Shown one piece after another: positions 1-8,790 of a stretch of 64,000 bases of DNA. The notes below the pieces were generated by a model. That model did not search any database. It had not been told where the DNA came from and saw only the letters and a program-made list of their open reading frames with translations. The stretch is from Olsenella intestinalis. GTDB taxonomy: Bacteria > Actinomycetota > Coriobacteriia > Coriobacteriales > Atopobiaceae. A program made the translations under genes and the position numbers. Each line of letters starts with the position of its first letter. Within the stretch, counting starts at the first letter, position 1. The DNA lies in contig NZ_JALGRK010000001.1 in the NCBI RefSeq assembly GCF_023276655.1, positions 391,501-455,500 of the forward strand. Reading direction: 5' to 3'.

Positions 1-1022
1 AACGCGGGCGGGCGCGGCGGCAGGTCGGTCGCGGCGTCGAGGTGCGCGGGCTCGGCCAGGCCGAAGGCCGCGCGGATGTGGGCGGGCATGACCTCGCCCG
101 AGCGCGGCAGGCGCCCGGCGGGAGGCTCGGCGACGTCGACGCCCATCGCGCGCACGCGCGTCTCGAAGTAGGTGCAGGCCTCCTCGACGACATACAGCTT
201 GTCCACGGCGGCGGCGAAGTCGGCGATCTTTGCCGGCGGCAGCGGCCAGGTGAGCCCCAGCTTGAGGGTCGACGCCTCGGGCAGCGCCTCGCGCACGTGG
301 TTGTAGAGCGCGCCGGCCACGATGACGCCCACGTGGGTGTCACGCATCTCGACCCGGTTGAGGTCGCTCTTCTCGGCGAAGTCGACGAGGGCGTCCTCGC
401 GCTGGTTGGTCGCCTCGGTGCGGCGCACGGCGTTGGCCGGCATCATGACGTACTTGCCGATGTTGGTCTCGTAGGCGCGCGGGGCCACGTCGGCGCGCTG
501 GCCGGCGACGTCGGCCATCGCCTTGGTGTGGGCGATGCGCATGGTCTCGTGCAGCATGACCGGGGTGTCGAAGCGCTCCGAGATCTCGAACGCGCGGCGG
601 GCGAAGTCGTAGGCCTCCTGCGAGTCGGACGGGTCGAGGCACGGGATGCGCGCGAAGGCCGCGTAGTTGCGCGAGTCCTGCTCGTTCTGCGAGCTGTAGC
701 AGGAGGGGTCGTCGGCGGCCAGCAGCACGAGGCCGGCGTTGACGCCCGTGTTGGCCACGCTCATGAGCGCGTCGGCCGCGACGTTGACGCCCACGTGCTT
801 CATCGTGGCAAGCGTGCGCACGCCGCCCATGGCGGCGCCGATGGCCACCTCGAGGGCGACCTTCTCGTTGGGCGACCACTCGCAGTAGACGCCGTCCTTC
901 TTCACCAGGTTCTCGAGCGTCTCGGTCGAGGGGGTGCCGGGGTATCCCGTGCCCACGGCGACGCCGGCCTCCCACGCGCCCTGCGCGATGGCCTCGTTGC
1001 CCGAAAGCAGCTGCTTGGTCAT
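1..1022 (-). CDS. iorA: Indolepyruvate ferredoxin oxidoreductase alpha subunit (5' part; gene runs off the left edge)
   Basis: Catalyses thiamine-diphosphate-dependent oxidative decarboxylation of aryl pyruvates (indolepyruvate, phenylpyruvate) to aryl-acetyl-CoA with reduction of ferredoxin, a step in anaerobic amino acid fermentation; works in the cytoplasm with IorB. The translated N-terminus carries the family signature GNEAIAQGAWEAGV followed by GTGYPGTPSTE, and the pyrimidine-binding-type domain fills the visible ~340 residues. The C-terminal TPP domain and ferredoxin-like [4Fe-4S] region lie outside the window, and iorB probably follows to the left. The ATG at 1022 has a good ribosome site (GGAGAGGAG). 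Identity is secure; substrate range is taken from the family. Confidence 0.9.
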   Translation of the reverse strand, partial: MTKQLLSGNEAIAQGAWEAGVAVGTGYPGTPSTETLENLVKKDGVYCEWSPNEKVALEVAIGAAMGGVRTLATMKHVGVNVAADALMSVANTGVNAGLVLLAADDPSCYSSQNEQDSRNYAAFARIPCLDPSDSQEAYDFARRAFEISERFDTPVMLHETMRIAHTKAMADVAGQRADVAPRAYETNIGKYVMMPANAVRRTEATNQREDALVDFAEKSDLNRVEMRDTHVGVIVAGALYNHVREALPEASTLKLGLTWPLPPAKIADFAAAVDKLYVVEEACTYFETRVRAMGVDVAEPPAGRLPRSGEVMPAHIRAAFGLAEPAHLDAATDLPPRPPA

Positions 1023-1441
1023 GTGAACTCCTCTCCCGCGCGCGAGCCCCTCTCGGCGCGGCACATCACAATTTTCACCGAAGCGTGTTTCAGAAGGAAC
1101 AACGATTTTGCATACGTGACATGGCGCCGGAGGTAGCCGGTGATGTCGCCGAGAAGAGCCTCAACCATAGCTTGAGGGTTAGTGTTTTCCTGCGCGTTTG
1201 CACACTTTTGGCAGATTGTTCACCCTCCCCCACGCGCGTTGGTTGAGGGTTTTGCGACACGGAGGGCCGTGGCGGAAATGCCTTGCGCAAACCCTCAGGC
1301 GGCGGGTCAGGCATCTGCGTATGCAAAGGCCGGGCGGGGCGACCGAAGTCGACCCGCCCGGCGGCGTCGTGCATATGTGGCATGCGAGCTGCGCCTCCGT
1401 CCCCCGATGCGCGCGCGGGGCGAGGCGCGGGCTCTTCTCGC
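1023..1441. other. Intergenic region with inverted repeats and two copies of the CGAGAAGAGC motif
   Basis: No gene is supported here. It holds a small inverted repeat CCTCAA/TTGAGG (1159-1164 and 1172-1177), a TTGAGGGTTTTGCG segment at 1243-1256 and its near-inverted partner CGCAAACCCTCA at 1286-1297, and motif copies at 1150-1159 and 1431-1440. The promoter of iorA must lie in the AT-richer part around 1070-1120, but no clear -35/-10 pair could be fixed. Confidence 0.5.
1323..1362 (-). terminator. Probable terminator of the downstream-facing phosphotransferase gene
   Basis: Perfect 10-bp stem GCCGGGCGGG (1329-1338) with CCCGCCCGGC (1353-1362), plus an inner CGAC/GTCG stem with a CGAA loop. 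On the minus strand it is followed by a short CTTTGC tail. The weak T tract lowers certainty. Confidence 0.5.
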
Positions 1442-2206
1442 CTAATCGATATCCGTGACGTCCACGTGGGCCAGGAGGAAGTCCTTCTCGACCGCGCGGC
1501 CGCGCGAGAGCTCGGCGGCGGCGATGATCGGGAGCCACAGGTTCACGCGCTCGCGCGCGATGCCGGCCTTGTCGCAGTAGGTGTTGACGTAGTTCTCGGC
1601 GAACTCGTCGGCGCCACGCATCTTGAAGTGGAGGTAGGACGCCGCGCAGTCGGCCACACCGTCGCCCTGGGTGGTGTGGGTCCAGTCGCAGACGCAGCAG
1701 GTGCCGTCCTCGCGCACGATGACATTGGAGGGCACGAAGTCGCCGTGGCAGATCTCGTGCTTGTTGGGCATGCCGTCGAGGCGCATGAGGAGGTCGTAGC
1801 GGGCGTTCTCGTCGAGGATCTCCCCTGCCGCGTTGATCATGCGCGTGTACTTGTCCTTCTGGTGGACGATCAGGGGGTTGGTGTGCTTGTGGATGTCCAG
1901 CTGGAGGTCGACGAAGCGCCCGGTGAGCTCGCCGCGCTTGCTCGCGTCCTCGTCGCCGATCTCGCGCATGGTCTTGCCGACGACCTTCTTGGTCGCGATG
2001 GCCCAGGAGCCCTCGTACTTGCTGGCCTCGACCAGCTCGGGGACGTCGATGCCAGCCTGCTCCGCGCGGGCGAGGTTCAGCACCTCGTTGAAGATGTCCG
2101 CCGCGGGCTTGGTGCCGTTGAAGACCTTGACGACGGTGTCGCCGCAGTCGTAGACGACCTTGTTGTTGCGCTCGCGAATGACCTTCTTGCTCTTAGGTAG
2201 ATCCAT
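1442..2206 (-). CDS. Phosphotransferase of the APH/choline-kinase fold, substrate unknown
   Basis: A 254-residue kinase-like protein. The catalytic loop HGDFVPSN (His154, Asp156, Asn161) and the metal-binding Asp in VCDWTH (Asp174) match the aminoglycoside/choline/homoserine-kinase-like superfamily, which transfers phosphate from ATP to small molecules. The N-lobe has a short nucleotide-binding segment (NNKVVYDCGDTVVKVF) typical of the small bacterial paralogues of this group. The start was set at the ATG at 2206 because upstream in-frame codons are not conserved-looking. It lies 97 bp after adhE in the same direction with no strong terminator between, so it may be partly cotranscribed with adhE. 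True aminoglycoside resistance is not implied; the substrate cannot be read from sequence. Confidence 0.7.
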   Translation of the reverse strand: MDLPKSKKVIRERNNKVVYDCGDTVVKVFNGTKPAADIFNEVLNLARAEQAGIDVPELVEASKYEGSWAIATKKVVGKTMREIGDEDASKRGELTGRFVDLQLDIHKHTNPLIVHQKDKYTRMINAAGEILDENARYDLLMRLDGMPNKHEICHGDFVPSNVIVREDGTCCVCDWTHTTQGDGVADCAASYLHFKMRGADEFAENYVNTYCDKAGIARERVNLWLPIIAAAELSRGRAVEKDFLLAHVDVTDID

Positions 2207-2303
2207 GGTGAACCCAATCTCTCGTGACCGATTCCCTTGTCTCGCTAGCAACACTAAACGTTGGCCCGGCACGCGAATCCGCGCACCGGGCCAACGGTCA
2301 AAA

Positions 2304-4985
2304 CTAGGCCTCGTAGGAAGAGGCGGGACGATCGTAGAACGCGTCCTTGTAGATCTCCTTGATCTCGTCGATCAGCGGGTAGCGCGGGTTGGCACCGGTG
2401 CGCTGGTCGTTGAAGGCGTTCTCGCTCATCTCGTCGAGCGTCTCGAGGAAGTACTTCTCGTCGACACCGTAGTCGGCGATGGTCTTCTTGACGCCGATGT
2501 GCTCCTTGAGCTTCTCGATGCCGGCCATGAAGTTCTCGAACACCTCGTCGTCGTCCTTGCCGGTGAAGCCGCAGAAGCGACCCATCTCGGCGTAGCGCGC
2601 CTTGGCGTGCGGGTACTGGTACTGCGAGAAGGTGCCCATCTTGGTCGGGCGCTCGGCCGCGTTGTAGCGGGCGACGCGCGTCAGGATGACGGCGTTGGCC
2701 CAGCCGTGCGGGATGTGGTGGTAGGCGCCGAGCTTGTGGGCCATGGAGTGGTTCACGCCGAGGAAGGCGTTGGAGAAGGCCATGCCGGCGAGGCAGGAGG
2801 CGTTGGCCATGTGGTCACGCGCCTCGACGTTGGTCGGCTCGTCGTAGGCCGTCGGCAGGTAGTCGAAGACCAGCTTGGCGGCGCGCAGGGCGATGCCGTC
2901 GGTGTAGTCGGACGCCATGATCGAGACGTAGGCCTCCATGGCGTGGGTGAGGACGTCGATGCCGGAGGCGGAGGTGAGGCCCTTGGGCTGCGTCATCATG
3001 TTGTCGGTGTCGACGATGGCCATGGTCGGCATGAGCTCGTAGTCGGTGATCGGCCACTTGATGCCCGTGTCGGCGTCGGTGATGATCGCGAACGGCGTCA
3101 CCTCGGAGCCGGTGCCCGAGGAGGTCGGGATGGCGACGAACTTGCACTTGTCGCCCATCTTCTTGAAGCGGTAGACGCGCTTGCGGATGTCCATGAAGTC
3201 GACGGCCATGTCGTCGAACTTCTCCTCGGGGTGCTCGTACATGGTCCACATGATCTTGCCGGCGTCCATGGCGGAGCCGCCGCCCATGGCGATGATCACG
3301 TCAGGCTCGAAGTTGCGGATCTGCTGGACGCCCTCACGCGCGGACTGGATCGTGGGGTCCGGCTGGACATTCCAGAAGGAGCTGTGGACGATGCCCATCT
3401 CGTCGAGGGCACGCTCGATCGGCTGGGTGTTGCCGTTCTTGTAGAGGAAGGAGTCGGTGACGATGAAGGCGCGCTTGCAGCCGTAGACCTCGCCGAGCTC
3501 GCGGAGGGCGACGGGCATGCAGCCCTTCTTGAAGTAGACCTTCTCGGGGGTGCGGAACCACAGCATATTCTCTCGCCTCTCTGCGACCGACTTGACGTTG
3601 AGGAGCTGGTGAACGTCGAGGTTGCCTGCGAAGGAGTTGCCTCCCCAGGAACCGCAGCCCAGCGTCAGCGAGGGCGCGAGCTGGAAGTTGTAGATGTCAC
3701 CGATGCCACCCTGCGCGGCGGGGGTGTTGATGAGGATGCGGCAGGTCTTCATCGCGTCGCGGTGCGCCTGCATCTTCTCGCTCTCGCGCGTGTCGATGAA
3801 CAGCGAGGAGGTGTGGCCGTAGCCGCCGTCGGCGACGAGCTTGGTCGCCTTGGCGAGGGCGTCGTCGAAGTCCTTGGCGCGGTACATGCCGAGGATGGTG
3901 GTGAGCTTCTCGTGGGCCCAGGGGTTGGAGACCTCGACGGACTCGGTCTCGCCGATGAGGACCTTGGTCCAGGCGGGAACCTTGACGCCGGCGGCCTGGG
4001 CGATCTTCGGGGCGGGCTGTCCGACCATCTTGGCGTTCACGCCGCCGTTGACGATGACGGTGTTGCCGACCTTGTCGATGTCGTCGCCCTTGAGGAAGAA
4101 GGCGCCGCGCTTCTCGAACTCAGCCTTGACCGCGTCGTAGACGCCGTCGAGGACGATGACGTTCTGCTCGGTCGCGCAGATCATGCCGTTGTCGAAGGTC
4201 TTGGAGTGCATGATCGAGTTGACGGAGTTCACGATGTCGGCGGAGTCGTCGATGATCGCGGGGTTGTTGCCCGGGCCGACGCCGAGGGCGGGGGTGCCGG
4301 AGCTGTAGGCGGCGGTGACCATGCCGGGGCCACCCGTGGCGAGGATGATGTCAGCCTCGGCCATGAGGGTCTGGGTGGCGACGAGCGAGGGGTTCTCGAT
4401 CCAGCCGATGATGCCCTCGGGTGCGCCGGCCGCGACGGCGGCCTCGAGCACGATGCGGGCCGCGGTGGTGGTGGACTCCTTCGCGCGCGGGTGCGGCGAG
4501 ATCATCATGGCGTTGCGGGTCTTGAGGCAGAGCAGCGCCTTGAAGATGGCGGTGGAGGTGGGGTTGGTGGTCGGGATGACGGCGGCCACGACGCCGATCG
4601 GCTCGGCGACCTTGGTCATGCCGCCGGCGAGGTCCTGCTCGAGGACGCCGCAGGTCTGGGTGTCCTTGTACTTGTTGTACACGAACTCGGCGGCGTAGTG
4701 GTTCTTGATGACCTTGTCCTCCATGATGCCCATGCCCGTCTCCTCGACGGCCATCTTGGCAAGGGGGATGCGCTGCGCGTTGGCAGCGAGTGCGGCCGCG
4801 TAGAAGATCTTGTCGACCTGCTCCTGGGTGTAGGTCGCGAACTTCTTCTGGGCCTCGCGCATCTGAACGAGCTTGTCGGAAAGCTCTTCGTCACTGTGGA
4901 CGATGATCGCGGGCGCGTCGGCGGCGGCGGAGTTGGCGTTCTTCGCCGTGGTGGCCTCCGCCTTCGTCTTTGGGGCTTCGGACAT
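2304..4985 (-). CDS. adhE: Bifunctional acetaldehyde-CoA/alcohol dehydrogenase
   Basis: Converts acetyl-CoA to acetaldehyde and then ethanol with two NADH, regenerating NAD+ during fermentation; the family forms long cytoplasmic filaments (spirosomes). The 893-residue protein has the N-terminal CoA-acylating aldehyde dehydrogenase (catalytic Cys270 in NGMICATEQN, NAD-binding GVGPGNNP just before) and the C-terminal iron-dependent alcohol dehydrogenase (GGGSAMDAGK and the metal-binding region GVNHSMAHKLGAYHHIPHG). The length matches the family, with about 24 extra N-terminal residues rich in Ala/Lys relative to E. coli AdhE. The ATG at 4985 is preceded by AAAGGAG. It faces away from the BI-1-like gene, so their promoters share the interval 4986-5327. 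Confidence 0.97.
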   Translation of the reverse strand: MSEAPKTKAEATTAKNANSAAADAPAIIVHSDEELSDKLVQMREAQKKFATYTQEQVDKIFYAAALAANAQRIPLAKMAVEETGMGIMEDKVIKNHYAAEFVYNKYKDTQTCGVLEQDLAGGMTKVAEPIGVVAAVIPTTNPTSTAIFKALLCLKTRNAMMISPHPRAKESTTTAARIVLEAAVAAGAPEGIIGWIENPSLVATQTLMAEADIILATGGPGMVTAAYSSGTPALGVGPGNNPAIIDDSADIVNSVNSIMHSKTFDNGMICATEQNVIVLDGVYDAVKAEFEKRGAFFLKGDDIDKVGNTVIVNGGVNAKMVGQPAPKIAQAAGVKVPAWTKVLIGETESVEVSNPWAHEKLTTILGMYRAKDFDDALAKATKLVADGGYGHTSSLFIDTRESEKMQAHRDAMKTCRILINTPAAQGGIGDIYNFQLAPSLTLGCGSWGGNSFAGNLDVHQLLNVKSVAERRENMLWFRTPEKVYFKKGCMPVALRELGEVYGCKRAFIVTDSFLYKNGNTQPIERALDEMGIVHSSFWNVQPDPTIQSAREGVQQIRNFEPDVIIAMGGGSAMDAGKIMWTMYEHPEEKFDDMAVDFMDIRKRVYRFKKMGDKCKFVAIPTSSGTGSEVTPFAIITDADTGIKWPITDYELMPTMAIVDTDNMMTQPKGLTSASGIDVLTHAMEAYVSIMASDYTDGIALRAAKLVFDYLPTAYDEPTNVEARDHMANASCLAGMAFSNAFLGVNHSMAHKLGAYHHIPHGWANAVILTRVARYNAAERPTKMGTFSQYQYPHAKARYAEMGRFCGFTGKDDDEVFENFMAGIEKLKEHIGVKKTIADYGVDEKYFLETLDEMSENAFNDQRTGANPRYPLIDEIKEIYKDAFYDRPASSYEA

Positions 4986-5127
4986 GTTCTCTCCTTTGTC
5001 TTACCGTGCCGCCCGGCGTGTCCGGCCGGCATGGGGCTTGGCGCAACTTGCTCAATTGTATTAGCGCGAGGGGGCTCCGCCACCTAGATTGTTGTCATAA
5101 ATTCGCCTTTTTACCGATTTTTTGGCT

Positions 5128-5172
5128 GTTGACCACTACCTGGTATTCATTTTGGTGTAGGCGTTGACCACT
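5128..5172. repeat. Direct repeat GTTGACCACT in the adhE upstream region
   Basis: GTTGACCACT occurs at 5128-5137 and again at 5163-5172, exactly 35 bp apart, in the AT-rich divergent promoter region. Such spacing on one helix face would suit a regulator of adhE or of the divergent gene, but no known operator (for example a Rex box) was recognised. Confidence 0.4.
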
Positions 5173-5327
5173 TGTGGCTGTTCATTTGCTCCCACCATCC
5201 GTCGGCGGACTCGTCGGTGGGCGGCGGCGGGGGCGCACTATATGATTTCCCGTACCCATACGGAAACCCATCTGGCGGGAGCAGCGCGGCGCGCGGAGCC
5301 GACCCGCGCGGACGAAAGGAGGCCACC

Positions 5328-6029
5328 ATGGCAGAAGCCAAGGCCAAGTCCATCGACCCCTTCAGCGCACGGGAGCGCCGCGAGGCGCGCATGCAGGCGA
5401 CCGAGGGCACGCAGCTGAGCGCCAACGCCTACAACCTCACGCTCGGCGTAACCCTCGTGCTCGGGCTCGCGCTGACGGCGGTGCTCACCTCGACGATGGC
5501 GCCGGTGCTCCTGAGCATCAACATGCACCCGGGCATCCTCTTCATCATCTGGCTGGTGCTGATCATCGGCTCGAGCGTCGTCATCTCGAAGTCGAAGACG
5601 CCGGCCCTAAGCGCGGTGGGCTTCCTCGTGCTCTCGGCCGCGATGGGCGCCATGCTCTCGTTCGTGACGATCACCTACAGCGTCAAGGACATCCAGACGG
5701 CCGTCCTCATCACGGGCATGGTGACCGTGGCGATGATGATCGTCTCGAGCCTGTTCCCCGCCACGTTCCTGAAGATGGGCGGGGCACTGGCCGTGGCTCT
5801 TCTCGCCGACATCGTCCTGATGGCCGTGACGACGTTCATCTTCCACACGAGCCTGGGACTCCTGACGTGGGGCGGCGTGGTTATTTTCACGCTGTATATC
5901 GGATACGACTGGGCGCGGGCGCAGGCGTTCCCGAAGACCGCGAACAACGCGATCTGCTCGGCGGCCGACATCTACGTCGACATCATCAACCTGTTCCTGC
6001 TGATCCTGAGGCTCATGGACAGGAAGTAG
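5328..6029 (+). CDS. Bax inhibitor-1/YccA family integral membrane protein
   Basis: A 233-residue protein with a short charged N-terminus and seven predicted hydrophobic segments. The C-terminal signature ADIYVDIINLFLLILRLM corresponds to the conserved last helix of the BI-1 family (LYLDFINLFxxxLRLxG). Bacterial members are inner-membrane proteins implicated in proton/Ca2+ leak and in interactions with membrane proteases; the precise role here is unknown. The ATG at 5328 follows a near-perfect AAAGGAGG at 5315-5322, which decides against longer upstream reading. One copy of the window-wide motif lies inside at 5796-5805 (encoding Ala-Leu-Leu-Ala). Confidence 0.9.
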   Translation: MAEAKAKSIDPFSARERREARMQATEGTQLSANAYNLTLGVTLVLGLALTAVLTSTMAPVLLSINMHPGILFIIWLVLIIGSSVVISKSKTPALSAVGFLVLSAAMGAMLSFVTITYSVKDIQTAVLITGMVTVAMMIVSSLFPATFLKMGGALAVALLADIVLMAVTTFIFHTSLGLLTWGGVVIFTLYIGYDWARAQAFPKTANNAICSAADIYVDIINLFLLILRLMDRK

Positions 6030-6052
6030 CGACGCGGGCATAGCGAAGCGAG

Positions 6053-6087
6053 CGGCCGCCTCCGACGGGTTCGGGGGCGGCCGTTTT
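6053..6087 (+). terminator. Rho-independent terminator after the BI-1-like gene
   Basis: CGGCCGCC (6053-6060) pairs with GGCGGCCG (6076-6083), extendable by three pairs, followed by TTTTG. Confidence 0.8.
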
Positions 6088-6135
6088 GCGTGGCGGGGCG
6101 GTGGCGCGGCAGAGTGGTGGCGCGGGCGTGCGCGG

Positions 6136-7773
6136 CTAGGAGCGGTTCTCCCTGTCGACGAGGGCCGTGGCGCCATAGCGCTCGCGCAGGAGCGGCTTCT
6201 CGATCTTGCCGGTGGGGTTGCGCGGGACGTCGGCGAAGATGACCTTGCGGGGGCGCTTGTAGCGCGGCAGGCCGAGGCAGAAGTCCATGACGTCGGCCTC
6301 CGTGGTGGACTCGTGGCCGGGCTTGAGCTCGACGATGGCGGCCGCGATCTCGCCGAGGCGCTCGTCGGGCAGGCCAATCACGGCGACGTCCTGGACGGCG
6401 TCGAGGCCGGAGATGAAGTCCTCGATCTGCACCGGGTAGAGGTTCTCGCCGCCGCTGATGATGACGTCCTTCTTGCGGTCGACGAGCCAGTAGAAGCCCT
6501 CGTCGTCCTGGCGGGCCATGTCGCCGGTGTGGAGCCAGCCGTCAACGAGGGTCTCGGCCGTGGCCTCGGGGTCCTTGTAGTAGCAGGTCATGAGGCCCGG
6601 GCCCTTGACGCAGAGCTCCCCTACCTCGCCGGGGGCGGCGGGGTCGCCCTTCTCGTCCACGATCTTGCACTCCCAGCGATAGCCGGGGACGCCGATCGCG
6701 CCGACGTGGTCGACGTTCTCGATGCCGAGGTGCACGCAGCCGGGGCCCGTGGACTCGGAGAGGCCGTAGTTGGTGTCGTAGTCGTGGTTGGGGAAGGTCT
6801 CGCGCCAGCGGCGGACGAGGCTCTTGGGCACGGGCTGGGCGCCGATGTGCATGAGGCGCCACTGGTCGAGCTCGTAGTCGGCGAGGGAGACGTCGCCGCG
6901 CTCGATTGCGGTGAGGATGTCCTGCGCCCAGGGGACGAGCAGCCACACGATGGTGCAGCCCTCGCTCGAGACCGTGGAGAGGATGGTCTTGGGGCTGACG
7001 CCGCGCAGCAGCACGCCGCGGCCGCCGACGAAGAGCGAGCCGAGCCAGTGCATCATCGCGCCGGTGTGGTAGAGCGGCGGGATGCAGAGGAAGACGTCAT
7101 CGTGGGTCGTCAGGTGGTGTTTGGCCTCCATCTCGGCGGCCTGGGTGAGGCTCTCGTGGTCGTGCAGGATGGCCTTGGGGAAGCCGGTGGTGCCGGAGCT
7201 GTAGTAGATCGCGGCGTCGTCGTGCTCGGAGAGCGGGATCTGGGGGTCGGCGCTCGAGCAGAGCATGGCGAGCTCGCGGTAGCTCTCGGCCCAGGTGGGG
7301 CAGTCGTCGCCGACGTAGAAGAGCAGGCGGCCCTTCCGGACGCGGCCGACGATGGCCTCGACGCGACCGATGAACTCGGGGCCGAAGACGAGGATGTTGG
7401 CGTCGGACTTGTCGAGGCAGTACTCGATCTCCTCTGAGGAGTAGCGGAAGTTGAGGGGCACGACCGTGGCGCCGGTCTTGAGCGCGCCGAAGTAGAGCGG
7501 CAGCCACGCGATGCTGTTGTAGAGCAGGATGGCGACCTTGTCGCCCTTGTGGACGCCGCGCGAGAGCAGGAGGTTGGCGAAGCGGTTGGCCTGCTCGTCG
7601 AAGACGACCCAGGAGATCTCGCGGCGGTAGGCCTCGTCGGCGGTGTCCTCGACGAGGTCGTACTCGCGCCAGGTGACGTGGCGCCTCTCGCGCACCTCGG
7701 GGTTGTCCTCGACGAGGGCGATCTCGGTGGGGTAGGCGGCTGCGTTGTGCCTGAGCATGTCGACGATGGTCAC
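6136..7773 (-). CDS. AMP-forming acyl-CoA synthetase / fatty-acid--CoA ligase-like protein
   Basis: Member of the ANL superfamily: activates a carboxylic acid with ATP to an acyl-adenylate and then forms the acyl-CoA thioester. Visible motifs are the P-loop YSSGTTGFPKA, the aromatic-site motif YGLSESTG, the hinge region DGWLHTGDMARQDDEGFYWLVDRKKDVI and the C-terminal catalytic lysine in NPTGKIEK. At 545 residues it has normal family length. A TTG further upstream is possible, but the GTG at 7773 sits about 8 bases after GGAGGG, so it was chosen. It follows metA by 45 bp on the same strand and is probably cotranscribed with it. The acyl substrate (medium/long chain or aromatic) cannot be decided from sequence. 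Confidence 0.88.
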   Translation of the reverse strand: MTIVDMLRHNAAAYPTEIALVEDNPEVRERRHVTWREYDLVEDTADEAYRREISWVVFDEQANRFANLLLSRGVHKGDKVAILLYNSIAWLPLYFGALKTGATVVPLNFRYSSEEIEYCLDKSDANILVFGPEFIGRVEAIVGRVRKGRLLFYVGDDCPTWAESYRELAMLCSSADPQIPLSEHDDAAIYYSSGTTGFPKAILHDHESLTQAAEMEAKHHLTTHDDVFLCIPPLYHTGAMMHWLGSLFVGGRGVLLRGVSPKTILSTVSSEGCTIVWLLVPWAQDILTAIERGDVSLADYELDQWRLMHIGAQPVPKSLVRRWRETFPNHDYDTNYGLSESTGPGCVHLGIENVDHVGAIGVPGYRWECKIVDEKGDPAAPGEVGELCVKGPGLMTCYYKDPEATAETLVDGWLHTGDMARQDDEGFYWLVDRKKDVIISGGENLYPVQIEDFISGLDAVQDVAVIGLPDERLGEIAAAIVELKPGHESTTEADVMDFCLGLPRYKRPRKVIFADVPRNPTGKIEKPLLRERYGATALVDRENRS

Positions 7774-7818
7774 GCTGGGTCCCTCCAAACGTCGCGGCGG
7801 CGGGTAGGCTCTTCTCGG

Positions 7819-8790
7819 CTAGGCCTCGAACTTGTCGACGCGCCCGTCGGAGTCGGCGCGCAGGCTCGAGATGGTCTGCGGTATCTGGTCGAGCTCGTAG
7901 GGCGTCATCTGGTAGACCCAGTTGAGCCAGTTGCGGTAGAGCAGGTTGGCGTGGGCGCGCCAGGTGAAGAGCGGCTGGCGCTCGGGGTCGTCGTCGGGGA
8001 AGTAGTTCTCGGGCACGCGGATCGGCAGGCCGCGCTTGAAGTCGCGCCAGTACTCGTCGGCGAGGGTGTCGCGGCCGTACTCGAAGTGCCCGGTGACGTA
8101 GATCTCGTGGAAGTCGCGCGTGGCGATGAGGGCGGGGCCGGAGTTGAAGCCCTCGGAGAGGACGTGGAGCTCCGGGTGCTTGGCGAGCTCGGTGGTGTCG
8201 ATCGCGGCGTGGCGCGAGTGCGGCATGTTGTGGACCTCGTCGAAGCCGTTCGTGAGGAAGTTGTACTCGTCGCAGAGGCGCTGCGGGAAGACGCCGAAGA
8301 GCTTGGCGCCGAGCTGGCGCTTGGGGATGCCGTAGAGGTGGTAGAGGCCGGCCAGCGCGCCCCAGCACAGGTACATGGTCGAGAAGACGTGCTCCTGGCT
8401 CCAGTCGACGATGCGACAGAACTCGTCCCAGTAGTCGACGTCGGCGAAGGCGAGGTGCTCGACGGGCGCGCCGGTGATGATGAGGCCGTCGTAGTTGTTG
8501 GCCTTGAGGGTGTCGAAGGTCTCGTAGAACTTGACGAGGTGGTCGGCCGAGACGTGGGTCGACTCGTGGCTCGAGACGCGCATGAAGTCGCAGTTGACCT
8601 GGAGCGGCGACTTGGAGATGAGGCGCAGGATCTGGGTCTCGGTCTCGATCTTGGTGGGCATGAGGTTGAGGATGGCGAGGTTCAGCGGGCGGATCTGCTG
8701 CTGGGTCGCGACCTCCTCCTCGAGCGCGAAGATGCGCTCCTGTCGCAGGACCTTCTTGGCTGGCAGGCCGTCGGGGATGTTGATGGGCAT
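7819..8790 (-). CDS. metA: Homoserine O-acyltransferase, predicted acetyl-CoA-specific
   Basis: Acylates L-homoserine as the first committed step of methionine synthesis. The 323-residue protein is a MetA-family glutamine-amidotransferase-like enzyme with catalytic Cys142 (MYLCWGALAGLYHLYG), His235 and Glu237 (TGHFEYGRDTL). Residue 111 is Glu (ITGAPVEHL). Structural work on the family showed that Glu111 selects acetyl-CoA and Gly111 succinyl-CoA, so this is predicted to be a homoserine O-acetyltransferase despite the usual 'succinyltransferase' label. The ATG at 8790 follows GGAGT. The stop codon lies one base from a motif copy at 7808-7817. No SAM riboswitch was recognised in the 400-bp leader. 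Confidence 0.93.
   Translation of the reverse strand: MPINIPDGLPAKKVLRQERIFALEEEVATQQQIRPLNLAILNLMPTKIETETQILRLISKSPLQVNCDFMRVSSHESTHVSADHLVKFYETFDTLKANNYDGLIITGAPVEHLAFADVDYWDEFCRIVDWSQEHVFSTMYLCWGALAGLYHLYGIPKRQLGAKLFGVFPQRLCDEYNFLTNGFDEVHNMPHSRHAAIDTTELAKHPELHVLSEGFNSGPALIATRDFHEIYVTGHFEYGRDTLADEYWRDFKRGLPIRVPENYFPDDDPERQPLFTWRAHANLLYRNWLNWVYQMTPYELDQIPQTISSLRADSDGRVDKFEA

Noticed and set aside
1442-2206. Aminoglycoside resistance gene
   Set aside because: Only the general kinase motifs are shared; the sequence does not resemble known resistance APH enzymes and it lies in a housekeeping context.
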